A DNA stretch of 64,000 nucleotides from Paragorgia papillata. Taxonomy: Eukaryota; Cnidaria; Anthozoa; Scleralcyonacea; Coralliidae. The position numbers were made by a program, and so were the translations under genes. The stretch lies in contig JAWNZC010000117.1 of NCBI GenBank assembly GCA_035771165.1, forward strand, positions 1,182,001 to 1,246,000. Direction: 5' to 3'. How positions within the stretch are numbered: the first letter of the stretch is position 1; each line of letters starts with the position of its first letter. Below the pieces are notes generated by a model. That model made no database searches and was not told the origin of the DNA. It worked only from the letters and a program-made list of their open reading frames with translations. Positions 1 to 11,275 of this stretch are shown in pieces.

Positions 1-35
1 AAAAAATGCGCAATATACTGCGCATTTTGAGCTAG

Positions 36-122
36 CCTCCACCAGGGCCATTTGTTCCCGCCATTTTGATTTTGGCCGCCATCTTGGCCGAGCCCCCACA
101 AATGGCCCTGGGGACGAGGCTG
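36..122. repeat. Short foldback
   Basis: GCCTCCACCAGGGCCATTTG and CAAATGGCCCTGGGGACGAG, inverse arms. Confidence 0.55.
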
Positions 123-150
123 CTATAGTCTTCAGTTTCGGAATCAGATC

Positions 151-292
151 AACCCTTACAAAAATTCCACATAAACGGGTTCCAAAATCACATGTGATCA
201 CATTCGATCATTCGAAATCACATGTGAAATGTGTGATTCGACCATTCGAAATCACATGTGATCACATCCGTTCATGTGGAATTTTTGCAAGG
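151..292. repeat. Foldback MITE
   Basis: CCCTTACAAAAATTCCACAT and ATGTGGAATTTTTGCAAGGG arms; three AATCACATGTGA palindromes inside. Confidence 0.7.
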
Positions 293-330
293 GAAATATA
301 AGTACCATGCATCATCCCACGCTCTCAACT

Positions 331-600
331 TGACCATGCAGCTCAGTCGGTAGATCCTCGAGTAGAGTTTTCCTCACCTGGCAGCCTAGTCCCATAGCAT
401 GGGTGTCCTGTGCCCGCTTGCGTGCGGACGTGCTTTACGTGCTTACGTGCTTGCGTGCTTACGTGCGTGCTTCAGACGCGACGGGACTAGGCAGCTCACG
501 TGGTATGGTTCGTCACTCGCATGCAGTAGCACCTAATATTATTATTCCCCACCTGAGCTCGCTGTCCTACAATATTTATTCCAAATAAAGTCATGTTTAT
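331..600 (+). mobile_element. tRNA-derived SINE, degenerate
   Basis: GCAGCTCAGTCGGTAGATCC head and AGCACCTAATATTATTATTC, CCACCTGAGCTCGCTGTCC tail match the copy at 42600. The middle is replaced by GTGCTTACGTGC repeats (~415-470). Confidence 0.55.
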
Positions 601-659
601 GCGAGGGTCTCACTGCTCCTGAACGTTTGCACCTGCAAAGTGAGTTTTGCCACCCACCG

Positions 660-1388
660 CAGACTTGCAATATGTCACAGTACCATCACAGTTCCATGCG
701 GTGACTTGCAATATGTCACAGTACCATCACAGTTCCATGCGGTGACTTGCAATATGTCACAGTACCATTACAGTTCCATGCGGTGACTTGCAGTATGTCA
801 CAGTACCATCACAGTTCCATGCGGTGACTTGCAGTATGTCACAGTACCATTACAGTTCCATGCGGTGACTTGCAGTATGTCACAGTACCATTACAGTTCC
901 ATGCGGTGACTTGCAATATGTCACAGTACCATTACAGTTCCATGCGGTGACTTGCAGTATGTCACAGTACCATTACAGTTCCATGCGGTGACTTGCAGTA
1001 TGTCACAGTACCATCACAGTTCCATGCGGTGACTTGCAATATGTCACAGTACCATCACAGTTCCATGCGGTGACTTGCAATATGTCACAGTACCATTACA
1101 GTTCCATGCGGTGACTTGCAATATGTCACAGTACCATTACAGTTCCATGCGGTGACTTGCAATATGTCACAGTACCATTACAGTTCCATGCGGTGACTTG
1201 CAATATGTCACAGTACCATTACAGTTCCATGCGGTGACTTGCAATATGTCACAGTACCATCACAGTTCCATGCGGTGACTTGCAATATGTCACAGTACCA
1301 TCACAGTTCCATGCGGTGACTTGCAATATGTCACAGTACCATTACAGTTCCATGCGGTGACTTGCAATGTGTCACAGTACCATTACAT
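660..1388. repeat. 41-bp minisatellite, ~17.5 copies
   Basis: Unit GTGACTTGCAATATGTCACA plus GTACCATCACAGTTCCATGCG, 41 bp, head to tail. Only a few sites vary (AATATG/AGTATG, ATC/ATT), giving an ordered variant pattern. It ends 20 bp from the NXPE-A stop codon. Confidence 0.95.
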
Positions 1389-1408
1389 TTTTTTGGGGGT
1401 GGTGGGGG

Positions 1409-3699
1409 TTATCCAACGCAAACCCGTCGAGGTTTGTAGCCAGTTCCGGACTCGGCATATGTTTGAATTTGCATTTCAGCTTTATGAAATACATCATCGT
1501 AATAATGTACTACGTCTAGGAGTTTATTCGGGTACGAAGCCGTCAGTTGATACACGTCCAAGATTTCAATACCAGCTTTGCACATGGCTGACATAGCGTA
1601 TGCATCGAACAGTCGGACACGCTGAAAGAGAATTAAAAACGAAACATGAATATTAGAGTGCCTATGTCATCCTTAGGGACTTCACATATTTATTTGAGAG
1701 AAGATTTGTAATATATCTTCTCAGGCGAAAATTTCATCTTCATGGACTTTTTTGCCGTTAAAGCTGACGGAAGTGACGTCAAAAGAGGAATCTGTAAAGT
1801 GGTTTTCATATAGACAAATTCCTCTTTCGACGTCACTTCCATCAACTTTAACGGCAAAAAAATCCATGAAGATGAAATTTTCGCCTGAGAAGATATATTA
1901 CAAATCGTATTTGTCTCAGTCATATAAAATACTACATATCCCGTAACTCTAATTTGGATCACACATCTCCGGTCAGTACAGTGTAAACAATCGTTGCAGG
2001 CGATGAAGAAAACGGTGGGAATATCTTTCTTTTCGTGAAAAAAAATAATAGTCTGCATCATCGTGGTCATACGCGAAATGTAGCTGGCAATACACGAAAT
2101 GTAGCTGGCAATACGCGAAATGTCGCTGACAATACGCGAAATGTAGCTGGCAATACGCGAAATGTCGCTGACAATACGCGAAATGGGGAGCACAGGTGGC
2201 GTGTGCTGTTAGGGCGCTTCCCTTCACCAAAACTTAAGCCCAGCTAGACGGGGTTATAGTACTTGGATGGGTGACCGCTTGGGAATGACCCCGTTGTCGA
2301 GCTTGGAACTGACGTGAGTAGAGTTTGTAGCTGATCTCTCTTGTGCTTCGTTTTTTTTTCGCTGGGTTCTCCGGTTTTCCTCCCTTCGTAATCTGAGCTG
2401 TGATCCGTGACCTGAACTGTGTCGTATGACGGCTTCCTGGAGCGCCTATATGATATGTCTCGACACGGCTACGTTGATCTGCGTCCTTCGTAATTCAGCC
2501 GCTCGTTGCGAGTAAGGACGATTAGCCCCCCAGTCCTTTATCCTTTGTAGCTCTAGAGTTTGGTTGCAAAATGGCAAATGGTTGATGAGTTCTTGTTGAA
2601 CACACACACACGCGCGCGCATTAGATAACGGTAGCGGTGATTATGTTGATGACAATCAAGAGTTATATTGTCTTGATTCAATGATTTCATTGATCATTTA
2701 CCTGATCGGTAAAGAACCTCCAATGGGTCCCGTTTCGAGGTGTTCCCAATTTTTCTTTATGAATCGCTGTTGTTGTTTTCCAAATCACTCTCGCTTTGGT
2801 GCCCAGTTCATTTTCGCGATCTTTGAGCACGATTATCACATCTCTAATTAAATACTGATATGTCGTGAAGTTTATTCCTTCCACGTAGTGCAGTCCCAAG
2901 TTCAAAACTAACAAACTATCTTCACTTCTCATGTGATCAGCACGTAGGACATCACGTATTGGTCCTAAGATTAAGTGGGGTTGAAAGTCAAAATTATCGT
3001 TACGCCTTTTTCCTTCCGACTCCTTCCCAGAAGGTAATGGATACGTCCATGAATATGTGCAACGACATGACGAGAATATACTTTTGCAGAGCAGTTTTGT
3101 CGATACACTTCGTTGTAAACGCAACGCTAGCGAGTCACCGTAAAACCACAGCGTTCCACTGCCTTTTCTGCTTTGTTTTGTGTTATTTCGGTTGTCTGTA
3201 AAAGAGACAAACTTGATATTAAAAACACTGCAGCTTGATCGTAAAAGTTGTTTATATAGTCTACAGAGTTCCCGGCACGGTCCTTGAAAATCCTAGAAAG
3301 TTCTTGAATTCCATGCTTGGAAAATCCTTGAAAATCAACAGAAATCCTTGAAAGTGCTCTAATTTTCCTCCTGTTTTTTTTTTATTTCTTACCTGGTACA
3401 TAAGGCCACCATTTGCCATTGAACCATCTACCGTGGCCGTCCCAAAGCGAGCTACAGGTTTCACCGCATCCCGTGTTCGTCAAATCTAAAAACATTTATA
3501 GTCATCGGAAACACGATCATTATAGATCTCCTTAAAGTGCGTCTATGACATGAAAATTAAGTTTGTCTCATTTGAAAGAACACTTAAAATGACAAAGTAA
3601 CATCTTTTGTAATTTTTCGTTTCGTTGCATCGTTTTTTTGAGATATTTCAGTTTGTTTGATATTTACATATCAAATTATTATTATTATTATTATTATTA

Positions 3700-3770
<71 letters not shown>

Positions 3771-6700
3771 TTATTATTATTATTGTTATTATTGTTATTA
3801 TTATTGTAATTATTGTTATTGTTATTTTCATAAATCTGAGTGCACTTGGAATTTTCGGACAGTCATCAATAGATTTCATTGAAATGCTAAAAGACTTTAA
3901 ATTCGACACTCCCTGTAGAAAGTATATCGTAAAGAAAATCATCAACATGTCAATAAGAACCTCGTATTATGTATTTTGTCGACGTAACAAAGAATGGAAT
4001 AACCCGAAACTAATGACATTCTAAGATTTTTATTCTCGTGTAGCATCAGTTCAAATAGTCAGTGGTAAACTACCTGTAAAAGCGAGGTTTATCATTGTAA
4101 TTTCTACGTTTAATGATCAATAAATAAAGTTTACATTATTATTATTATCAATTTTGGCGAACCATATGCATAAAAACGTGGCCAATACTAAACAAAATTT
4201 AACTCGTTTTAAAGATAGAAATATTCTGATGCTAATATCTTCAGAAATATTTATTGTCGAATTTCTTTTATTTACCACATTTGTTATGCATGTAGCCCGC
4301 CAAAATTATGCGTGCTCATGAGTCATGATCGTGCAACTCGCGTTAAATTATACTTGCAATATACATGACTTACTATCTATTTCCCCAGATGTAGTTTTAT
4401 TGCCAGACGAAATCTGAATAGTGATTGTTTTCCCGCCTTGCAATGGTTCCACAAGATACTCGTCTAGGAATCCCAGTATTCCACTAGCTTGTAATTTGCC
4501 TTGAGCATTCCCTGCATGGAAGATTGAAACACGATGTGTTATCAGTGATGGATCCAGCTTGATCTGGTAGGGGGGTGCTGCAGGGGCGGATCTAGAATTT
4601 TTGTAACCTTAGTCAAACGATTCCTAGGGGGGTCCGGGGGCATGGCCACCCGGAAATTTTTTGAAATTTGGACCTCTGAAATGGCATTTCCTGCATTCTG
4701 ACGGTACTTTGAAGAAAGATTTAAGAGTTTTAAATCGTGTTTTCAATAGCGCATTTTATCAAACCTGGAAGGTGTCAAATAAATTTAGGGATAAAGTGGA
4801 CGTTTTATTATGGATTTTATTAGGGATATCACAAGGAAGCTAGACATTAGAAATGTGATTGACATTTTCAATGAAATCCACGTCGCATCCCACTGCAGCA
4901 AGGCACTACTTGAGTAATTGGCACCCGCCCTGCACCCCCTTGGCCAAGGGCCAGGGGGGTGCGCACCCCGCACCCCCCTGTAAATCCATCACTGTGTGTT
5001 ATAGAAACAATTGATTATTCTTCGCGTGAACACGCCGTAAAAACTATGCTTTTTACAGTCATTTGCAACTCACTTTTCACCCAAATCTTCGGAAGTTCGT
5101 TCCAAAGTTCGTTGGGAAGTTAAAAGCTCGTTTTGAACTACGCATTTGATTGGCTGCTATAGGAACCAAGCAACCAATCAAATGCGTATAGTTCAAAACG
5201 AGCCAGCGAATTTCGGAACGAACTTCCGAAGATTTGGATGAAAAGTGAGTTGCAAGTTATATATCATACACGAGGAGGAGTGTTTCATCAGGATATCCAA
5301 ACACCAAACAATTTCGAGGTGTTTGGAATCCTGATGAAACACTCTTCCGAGTGTATGATATAGCTTCTCAAACAAATCAGTATTTTAAGAGAAAATCGGG
5401 GCGAAAGTTGGCTTAATTTATGTAATTTCTTCCTCCGATATCAAAACCTCCGTCTCGGTCCTGATTTCCTTTGTTTTCGGCTCATGAATTATTAATGAAT
5501 TTGAGAAATGACTGTAAAGCACAAAATTCTTTCAATTATAAGCCCTACTGAAAAAAGTCCATAAAAATGTCCTTTAAAAGATTATATAAGCTCAAGGCTT
5601 AAGCCTCTTTCATGCAGATTAAATGCAAGTATTCACTGTTTTTTTTGCGAAGACTGTAAATTTTAAAAGAGGCTTCATTTTTTTCGAAGACTTGCGGTGT
5701 TATAAATTCCCTATCCTAGATAAAATGTTGTAAGTTTACACTGTTGTTTTGAGTTTCGTTTTTTGTCCCTTTTTTAAAAAAAAATCAAAACAACATGGTG
5801 TATACGTGCAACGTACGTTTCATCTAATAAATATTATCCTAATGCAAAGCTTCAAGCAATGCATATTTGTACGTTATTAGTGTTTTCAGCTTGAGTTGGT
5901 AAAGTATTTTCGTATGTTTTTGCTGTACAAGCTGTCGTAAGTTAAAACTCAGAGAAAAACTCTTGAGCTCCAGACGGGACTCGAACGTCAACCCACAACC
6001 TTCCGAATGCCAGGCGGACGCTCTCGCCATTGAGCCACTGGAACTCAGATGGTATAGACCGAAGTATTTTTCGATATTTAGGGGCCGTTTACATGGACTA
6101 AAAGTTGGCTCGGGTAAGAGGGACACCCTACCCCCCGAGACAACTTTGTCGTGTGTTTACGTGAGGAATTAGATTATGACTTCTGAATCAGTTTAAGCCT
6201 GGAGGACTGCGTATAGTTTAATGCATTTAATTTAAGATAGCCGATCGTCGGGAAGAAACAGTAACTGTACTCTTAGAATTAAACGATAGAATTAAACTCA
6301 CAGAAGCTTTTATACTTCTTCAGGCCAATTATCAGGTTTTCAACTATTGTTGGAGACCAAGACCATTTTTTCCGCTTCGTATTTGCTGCTCTATCAATTG
6401 TTTCATTTTCTGCCGCCATTTTGATTCGCAGTTTTGCCTCGGGTAGCCGAGTCAACTTTATCTCGCCCCCTAGGGTAACCCTACCTCGCAAAGATGGTGA
6501 CCCTACCCCAGGGTGACCCTACTACCCGAGACAAGAATGAAATTCCCCATGTAAACGCTCGCTGTCGAGACTAAGTAAAATTAACACAAAGTTGGCTCCC
6601 CCAGGGTAGCTCCGGGGGGGGGGGGGGCAGGGTGACCCTTCTACCAGGGACAACGTTTGTTAGTGGCTCAATGGTGAGAACGTCCGGCTGGGGCCTCTGG

Positions 6701-7464
6701 AGCTCAGAGTTTTTCTCTGAGTTTACTTACGACAGCTTGTACAGCCAAAAAAACATACGAAAAAACAATGCATATTTGTCAACTGTATGGGGTCATGAAT
6801 GGGTCAGTCATCACAAGCCCTCCACTCGGAAATTAGGCACAAACTCACCGACTTTAAACCAGTTTTGCGGTGGATCCTTGAGACCATCACATAAGCTGTA
6901 ATCCAAGAAGGCTTCGACAACGTACTGTCCAGGCTCGACAAGCAATGCCATGGCCTCATAAGTACCATTGTCGTGGTCAAATACTGTAGCGTAAACACTC
7001 GAGGGTCCTCTGAAGTAAATTCTCCAGGAATCTCCACCAAACGTCTTCTCCCTACCGCTTGCAGTCCGAGTTTGAATAAATATCCTCGAGAATTCCCCAG
7101 CAGGTCGGATGTCCGTGTATTTAATATAACTTTCATTGCCAGATGACCTGTATTTCTTTTCCCAGCCACGCTTGGTGCTTCCCCAGTTCGTATTGCCCTT
7201 ACACGGAGCTAGGATTGCTCGCCAATCTACCCTGGCTTTGTGCATCCTGAACCAGTTTTCCTTGAAGATGGTTTTCCTATCCGGTAATGCGCGAGAATTT
7301 GTCAATTTACCAATTAATCCGTGAAGTCCAACGGACCATCCAAAATAACGAAATGAAATGTGCACCACAAACAGTACAATTAAACATAGGAAGGTACAGC
7401 AAAGTGAACGGGTTCGACGGCTGCACCAAGTTACTGGCATGCCTGCCACAACATAAGTTTTCAT
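1409..7464 (-). CDS. NXPE-family / PC-esterase-like type II membrane protein, tandem copy A
   Basis: Five exons: 7464-6849, 4511-4374, 3485-3393, 3195-2702, 1621-1409; all junctions are GT-AG and the frame closes at 517 residues. Start is the ATG at 7464; upstream in-frame codons are not ATG. Residues ~21-38 form one hydrophobic segment after a basic stretch, so a type II Golgi or surface anchor is likely. Exon 1 continues into a filamin-like N-terminal region, exon 3 has the GRW...WWPY motif seen before the NXPE C-terminal domain, exon 4 has the GDS nucleophile motif (Gly302-Asp303-Ser304) and exon 5 the DxxH motif (Asp483-Val-Val-His486) of SGNH/PC-esterases. Family membership is from these motifs; the substrate is unknown (glycan O-acetyl chemistry is only an analogy). 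Its paralog at 17087-20929 has matching exon lengths. Intron 1 is filled with repeats and an hAT element lies 29 nt from the exon 2 acceptor. Confidence 0.8.
1701..1907. repeat. Foldback MITE in NXPE-A intron 4
   Basis: Arms of ~80 bp (GATTTGTAATATATCTTCTC ... TTTTGCCGTTAAAG and inverse) around a ~45-bp centre. Confidence 0.75.
2070..2188. repeat. 21-bp tandem repeat
   Basis: AATACGCGAAATGTAGCTGGC units, about 5.5 copies, alternating TAGCTGGC and TCGCTGAC variants. Confidence 0.85.
2190..2540 (+). mobile_element. 5S rRNA-derived SINE in NXPE-A intron 4
   Basis: 2230-2300 carries TTAAGCCCAG..., GTACTTGGATGGGTGACCGC and TGGGAAT, which is the internal promoter region and 3' half of 5S rRNA. 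It is followed by GAGTAGAGTTT and GGGTTCTCCGGTTTTCCTCC, shared by all copies. The 5S head is altered, so it is not a functional 5S gene. Confidence 0.7.
3530..3680 (+). repeat. AAAGTGC foldback arm, 5' half, in NXPE-A intron 2
   Basis: AAAGTGCGTCTATGACATGA through ATATTTCAGTTTGTTTGATA matches the family arm with small differences. Confidence 0.55.
3683..4152 (+). mobile_element. ATT microsatellite and LINE 3' end
   Basis: An ATT array (3683-3830) precedes an ORF tail (LGIFGQSSIDFIEMLKDF ... IINMSIRTSYYVFCRR) ending at 4024, then AATAAA and an ATT-repeat tail at 4132. A homologous tail is at 8342-8835. It resembles a non-LTR retrotransposon C-terminus and 3' UTR; the clade is not determined. 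Confidence 0.5.
4543..4994. mobile_element. hAT non-autonomous element in NXPE-A intron 1
   Basis: Ends CAGTGATGGATCCAG and ...AATCCATCACTG, flanked by an exact 8-bp duplication TGTGTTAT (4535-4542 and 4995-5002). NXPE copy B has the empty site. The insertion is 29 nt upstream of the exon 2 splice acceptor. Confidence 0.85.
5063..5256. repeat. Foldback MITE in NXPE-A intron 1
   Basis: Inverted arms TTGCAACTCACTTTTCA ... CTTCGGAAGTTCGTTCC and TTGATTGGCTGCTAT / ATAGG...CAACCAATCAA. Confidence 0.7.
5262..5500 (-). repeat. Conserved-arm / variable-hairpin element
   Basis: Hairpin TATATCATACACGAGGAGGA ... GTGTATGATATA (5263-5363), then a body sharing TTTGAGA, AAATCAGTATTTTAAGAG and CATGAATTATTAATGAATTT with the opposite-strand copy at 38513-38772. 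Confidence 0.6.
5852..6062 (-). mobile_element. tRNA-derived SINE (CTCAGAGTTTTTCTC family)
   Basis: Reverse strand: A box TGGCTCAATGGCGAGAGCG, B box with a small insertion, then GAGCTC..GAGTTTTTCTCTGAG and CGACAGCTTGTACAGCAAA. Other copies: 6655-6780, 16655-16790, 16925-17070. Confidence 0.65.
6080..6600. repeat. GGTGACCCTA / GTAAACG foldback region
   Basis: CCGTTTACATGGACTAAAAG at the left and CATGTAAACGCTCGCTGTCG at the right, with repeated CCCTACC, CGAGACAA and GGTGACCCTA motifs of both polarities. Confidence 0.5.
6655..6780 (+). mobile_element. tRNA-derived SINE, internally deleted
   Basis: TAGTGGCTCAATGGTGAGAA head followed directly by TGGAGCTCAGAGTTTTTCTC; the B box is lost. Faces the copy at 5852 across a foldback region. 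Confidence 0.6.
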
Positions 7465-7534
7465 GCCGGCCAACGAAGGGTATTGCCAAAGGTAACCTAT
7501 CCTATATTTGCAACACAATTTTTTTTCTAATTAT

Positions 7535-7829
7535 AGCAGTTTCATGTGATTCGCGACCACCGGATGTAAAAGTTCTTGGCGCCGATAGTTGTTTTTGACA
7601 TAAAGGAGTGGTTACCAAATGACGCGTTTCAACGTTATTTAGTGTATATTATCTCATTGAACAGCCTATTCCCATTCAGATCTCACTAATATTGGTTTAA
7701 AACGCGGCCCCGATCTTCTTTCGGACATCGGTGGACCGGTGTCGATGGTTTTGCTAATCTTATGTCAAAAACAACTATAGGCGCCAAGAACTTTTACATC
7801 CGGTGGTCGCGAATCACATGAAACTGCTG
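7535..7829. repeat. Foldback element in the NXPE-A 5' flank
   Basis: AGCAGTTTCATGTGATTCGC ... ACAACTAT arms of ~65 bp, with CCGGATGTAAAAGTTCTTGG in both. It begins 71 bp upstream of the NXPE-A ATG and is absent from copy B. Confidence 0.75.
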
Positions 7830-7889
7830 TAATGACTAAATTACTTTTTTTTTCTCTAACAACGTGGTAAGAACATCAGTGACCCACTC

Positions 7890-7912
7890 ATACTTTCTAC
7901 AGGGAGTGTCGA

Positions 7913-7992
<80 letters not shown>

Positions 7993-8010
7993 CATTTATT
8001 TAAACACGAT
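7890..8010 (-). mobile_element. Inverted LINE 3' fragment with AAT array
   Basis: The reverse strand carries AATTCGACACTCCCTGTAGA, identical to part of the LINE tail at 3900, next to a ~75-bp AAT array (7915-7989). Confidence 0.45.
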
Positions 8011-8341
8011 AAAGTTACAGTTGAAAACTGATGTGGTCGTGTATCTAATTACTATAATCCCTCCCCTTATTTTTAAAAGCCCCTATAAAAGCCCCAATTG
8101 CCTCTATATCGTTGAACGTTCCGTCGGATTCGAATCAAATCTCCAAAACAACGTTGAACGTTACATGCTTGTTTGCACAGATGATTATTGGTTTGTTTAA
8201 AAAGTAAAAACAACTATAGTCTATAGACGTTTTTGCCATCAAGAACGCGAGTTGCTTAACGTAAAGACGCAACGCCACGAACGCCGCTTTAGATCCAGTC
8301 TACTCGCGGACATCTGACGTACTTGTTGTCAAAAACGCCGC

Positions 8342-8835
8342 TTGCTTAAGCTCTCTGTTATTAGACAACAAAGTGAACACTTTACAAATGTCAAATTCGT
8401 AAATCTCTCTATTAGTTCACTCGGTGTTTTCTCAAAAGAATGTTCCACTTTTTTAGAGATGTTAAGTGATATAGGTCTCGATAAGAAACACCAAAAGTAT
8501 TGCATTAGAAAAATAATGTCTATCGCCATTAGAACGACGTACTATACATTTTCTGCTGTAGAAACAAAGAATGGGCAAATCCTGACTTAATGAACTTTTA
8601 AGATACACGTATACTCAGATTTTCATATTTGTAATCTTTAATCAATAGTTATTCGTGGTTCAAGTAGTCAATTGTAAATTACCTCAATGAGTGAAATTTA
8701 TAATTGTATACCTAAGAAAAATATTTATTTTAATAAAGTTTCCATTATTATTATTATTATTATTATTATTGTTATTATTATTATTGTTATTATTATTATT
8801 GTTATTGTTATTATTATTGTTATTATATATGTTTG
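8342..8835 (+). mobile_element. LINE 3' end with ATT tail
   Basis: Encodes LGVFSKECSTFLEMLSDIGL ... IMSIAIRTTYYTF, homologous to 3840-4024; then AATAAA near 8733 and an ATT/GTT array (8745-8827). Upstream of NXPE-A. Confidence 0.5.
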
Positions 8836-9206
8836 TGTGTACCTATATCTCCTTCATTGATTTCATTGAACCAAACAGCCATTTTTAATCCTCAGAACTT
8901 AAGTTTTGTTTCTTGTCAGTAATAACTTCTTCCCAACAACTGACGGCATTAAAAACAGCAATAATTCAAGACCGCAGATTACTTGGCTAGAATCTCCGAC
9001 GTTAACGGTCAAAACACGCGGTTTAAACAAAGCTCTAAACGTGTACTCGCGAGCAAACATTATTCTTCTCGCAATAATTAACCAGCAAAACGCAACAGGT
9101 AGGGTAAAGAGGTTCTTTGTAACGGCATGCTCTTGGCAACAGCAGGCTAACGACACTTTCTCCTCCGCAATTCCCCGCACGTCTTCTTCCTCCCTCGCCC
9201 GCTCGC

Positions 9207-10171
9207 CAGTGGCGTAACTCCTATAGGCGCTGCCCGGCAAGAGCCGGGGGCCCACAGGGGGCCCCTGAGCCAGGATGTCGGATGTCCTTTATGGGGATTC
9301 CGACATTCCGTCATTTTCACGTATTTATTAGGAAATCGTCAGTCGTCGTTAAACTGGATATAGCTTTCCATCATTTAAATATTGCAACAGGTTAATAAAG
9401 ATACGAAAATGGATTTCTATTCTGCTGCTTGTCCCAGGCCTTTTGCTCACGGTCAAATTACTGTTTTTGCGCATGCAGTTAGAAGTTAGACTAACCATTT
9501 TTGTGTTCACCCAAATCATAAAAACAAGTTGTTTTATTTTTGCTGTTAATGAACCAGGGTAAGAGTCAGGTTAGTTTGTTTTGTATGTAGTTAGGTGATT
9601 ACGGTATTTTCGTCAGTGACTATATTCTTGATATAAGACGGCTTTACCTGACGGTATTAACGGGTTGATAAATATGCATCTCAAACTCATTAATAATTCA
9701 TGAGGAAAACACAAAGAAAAATCATGAGCGTATCGGATCTATATATGTGATATAGACTCGCTCTAAGTTTCTCGCTGGTTTTTAACGGCTGAGATAAGCT
9801 TAATTTTCAAAATTACTACGCCAATGAACGTATGAAGTGATTCTTTTTAGAAGCCATTTATAAACCTTGCAGTACGGGCTTTATCGGATATAAAACACGA
9901 GGCAATAGCCGAGTGTTTTAGAGCCGATAAAGCCCGTACTGCAAGGTTTATAAATATTACTTATAATCCAACAAACGTTTGATATATATAATGATGAATT
10001 TCCCCTTGTTATACCGATTAATGTTTTGGAAAATTCCTCGCAGAAATCGCAGAAAATGCACTTCTGGGGCATGTGAAATTCAATTCGGGGGCTTCGCGCC
10101 TTCGGTCCCCCGGGGCCGGGGGCCCTTTTCAGTTTGAGCCAGGGGCACCCTAGCCCAAAGTTACGCCACTG
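9207..10171. mobile_element. hAT element with a nested hairpin element
   Basis: Ends CAGTGGCGTAACT and AGTTACGCCACTG; duplications CCGCTCGC / CCGTTCGC (one mismatch). A second repeat (9665-9960, the hairpin family also at 5262 and 38513) is inserted inside. No transposase seen. Confidence 0.8.
9665..9960 (+). repeat. Conserved-arm / variable-hairpin element nested in an hAT element
   Basis: Arm ATCTCAAACTCATTAATAAT, GAGGAAAACACAAAG, a body shared with 46560-46745, then hairpin CAGTACGGGCTTTATCGGAT / ATCGG..AAAGCCCGTACTG around AAAACACGAG..CGAGTGTTTT. Confidence 0.6.
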
Positions 10172-10499
10172 CCGTTCGCGCGCCTTCCCTATTACTTTAT
10201 ACTAGAGCCTCTGCGAAAGGGAAAGGTAACGACAGACTCTTGGCAATCACACGAGGCTATTGGCAACGGCAGGCTTTTGGTAACGGCAGGCTTTTGGCAA
10301 CGGCAGGCTTTTGGTAACGGCAGGCTTTTGGTAACGGTACGTTCTTGGCGACGGCCTTTACGCTTCAGTCGCTAAGAGAACGGTCGGAGTAGATGTGAGT
10401 AATGATTATTTAACGTCGTAAGCACAGGATGTGGTCGCCCAATCATCCGAGCCAGAGGCTCATGTTAAAGTGCACGACATAAGCTAAGACCTAAGTGTT

Positions 10500-10712
10500 G
10501 ATTTTACGGAAGGAGGAAAACCGCAGAACCCTGCGAAAAACCCTCGAAGCACAGGAGAGACCAACTAAACTCTACTCACATGAAATTCAAGTTCGAGAAC
10601 GGGGTTATTCCCAGACGGTCACCCATCCAAGTACTAACCCCGTCCAACTGGGCTTAACTACAGCGGTGAGAGGCAGCGCCCTAACAGCACACGCCACCCG
10701 TGCTTCCCAAAG
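10500..10712 (-). mobile_element. 5S rRNA-derived SINE
   Basis: The reverse strand has GGTTAGTACTTGGATGGGTG, ACCGTCTGGGAATAACCCCG and the same tail as the copy at 2190. The duplicated flank at 23330 lacks it, so it inserted after the segmental duplication. Confidence 0.75.
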
Positions 10713-11094
10713 TTACATTTTAGAAATTAGGTATACGTTATGTAGTCTTCATTTTCTTTTCTAAATTAACAGTATTTACTGAACTGCACTACACATGCAG
10801 GCTTCAGTTTGTCAAAATGACATAATGCATGGCAATCCTATACTTTTTGTACTCCCGCCTTTTTTTACATTTTCCTATTTTTTCAATTTTCTACCTTTTT
10901 TCACTTTTCTACTTTTTTTCACTTTTCTACGTTTTTGTACTTTCCTACTATTTTGCATTTTCCTACTTTCGCACTTTCTATATACATTACGCTGCCGACA
11001 TGCATGCAAGACTCTACTTTTATATTATTTTTGTTACAAGCTGTTTGTCGTAATCTCAATCCCAGAATATTTCCAAGTGTTCTGTGAAGTTTTC

Positions 11095-11275
11095 TTAGCT
11101 TTAAAGTGTCTATGAAACGAAAATTAAGTTTGTCTTATTTGAAAGAACACTTAAAATGATAGAGTAACATCTTTTGCAGTTTTTCGTTTCCTTGTTTCGT
11201 TCTTGAGATATTTCAGTTTGTTTGATATGCAAATTAAACATTTTGACGTCACACGTGCATAATGACTTAGGCCTG
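11095..11275 (+). repeat. Half copy of the AAAGTGC foldback family
   Basis: Same arm as 23935-24110, including AACATCTTTTGCAG and TTTTGACGTCAC. It is at the equivalent place in the duplicated NXPE flank, so it predates the segmental duplication. Confidence 0.65.

Larger units (their letters stand above)
8836..11100 (+). repeat. Segmental duplication, copy 1 (NXPE-A upstream flank)
   Basis: CAACTGACGGCATTAAAAAC, AGACCGCAGATTACTTGGCT and the CTTTTTTCACTTTTCTAC tract occur in the same order at 22880-23950. Copy 1 is expanded by an hAT element and a 5S SINE. Confidence 0.8.

Noticed and set aside
660..1388. CRISPR-like array
   Set aside because: Units are contiguous 41-mers without unique spacers in an animal genome: a minisatellite.
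2230..2310. 5S ribosomal RNA gene
   Set aside because: Only the internal promoter and 3' half resemble 5S. The head is altered and a constant non-rRNA body follows, so it is a SINE.
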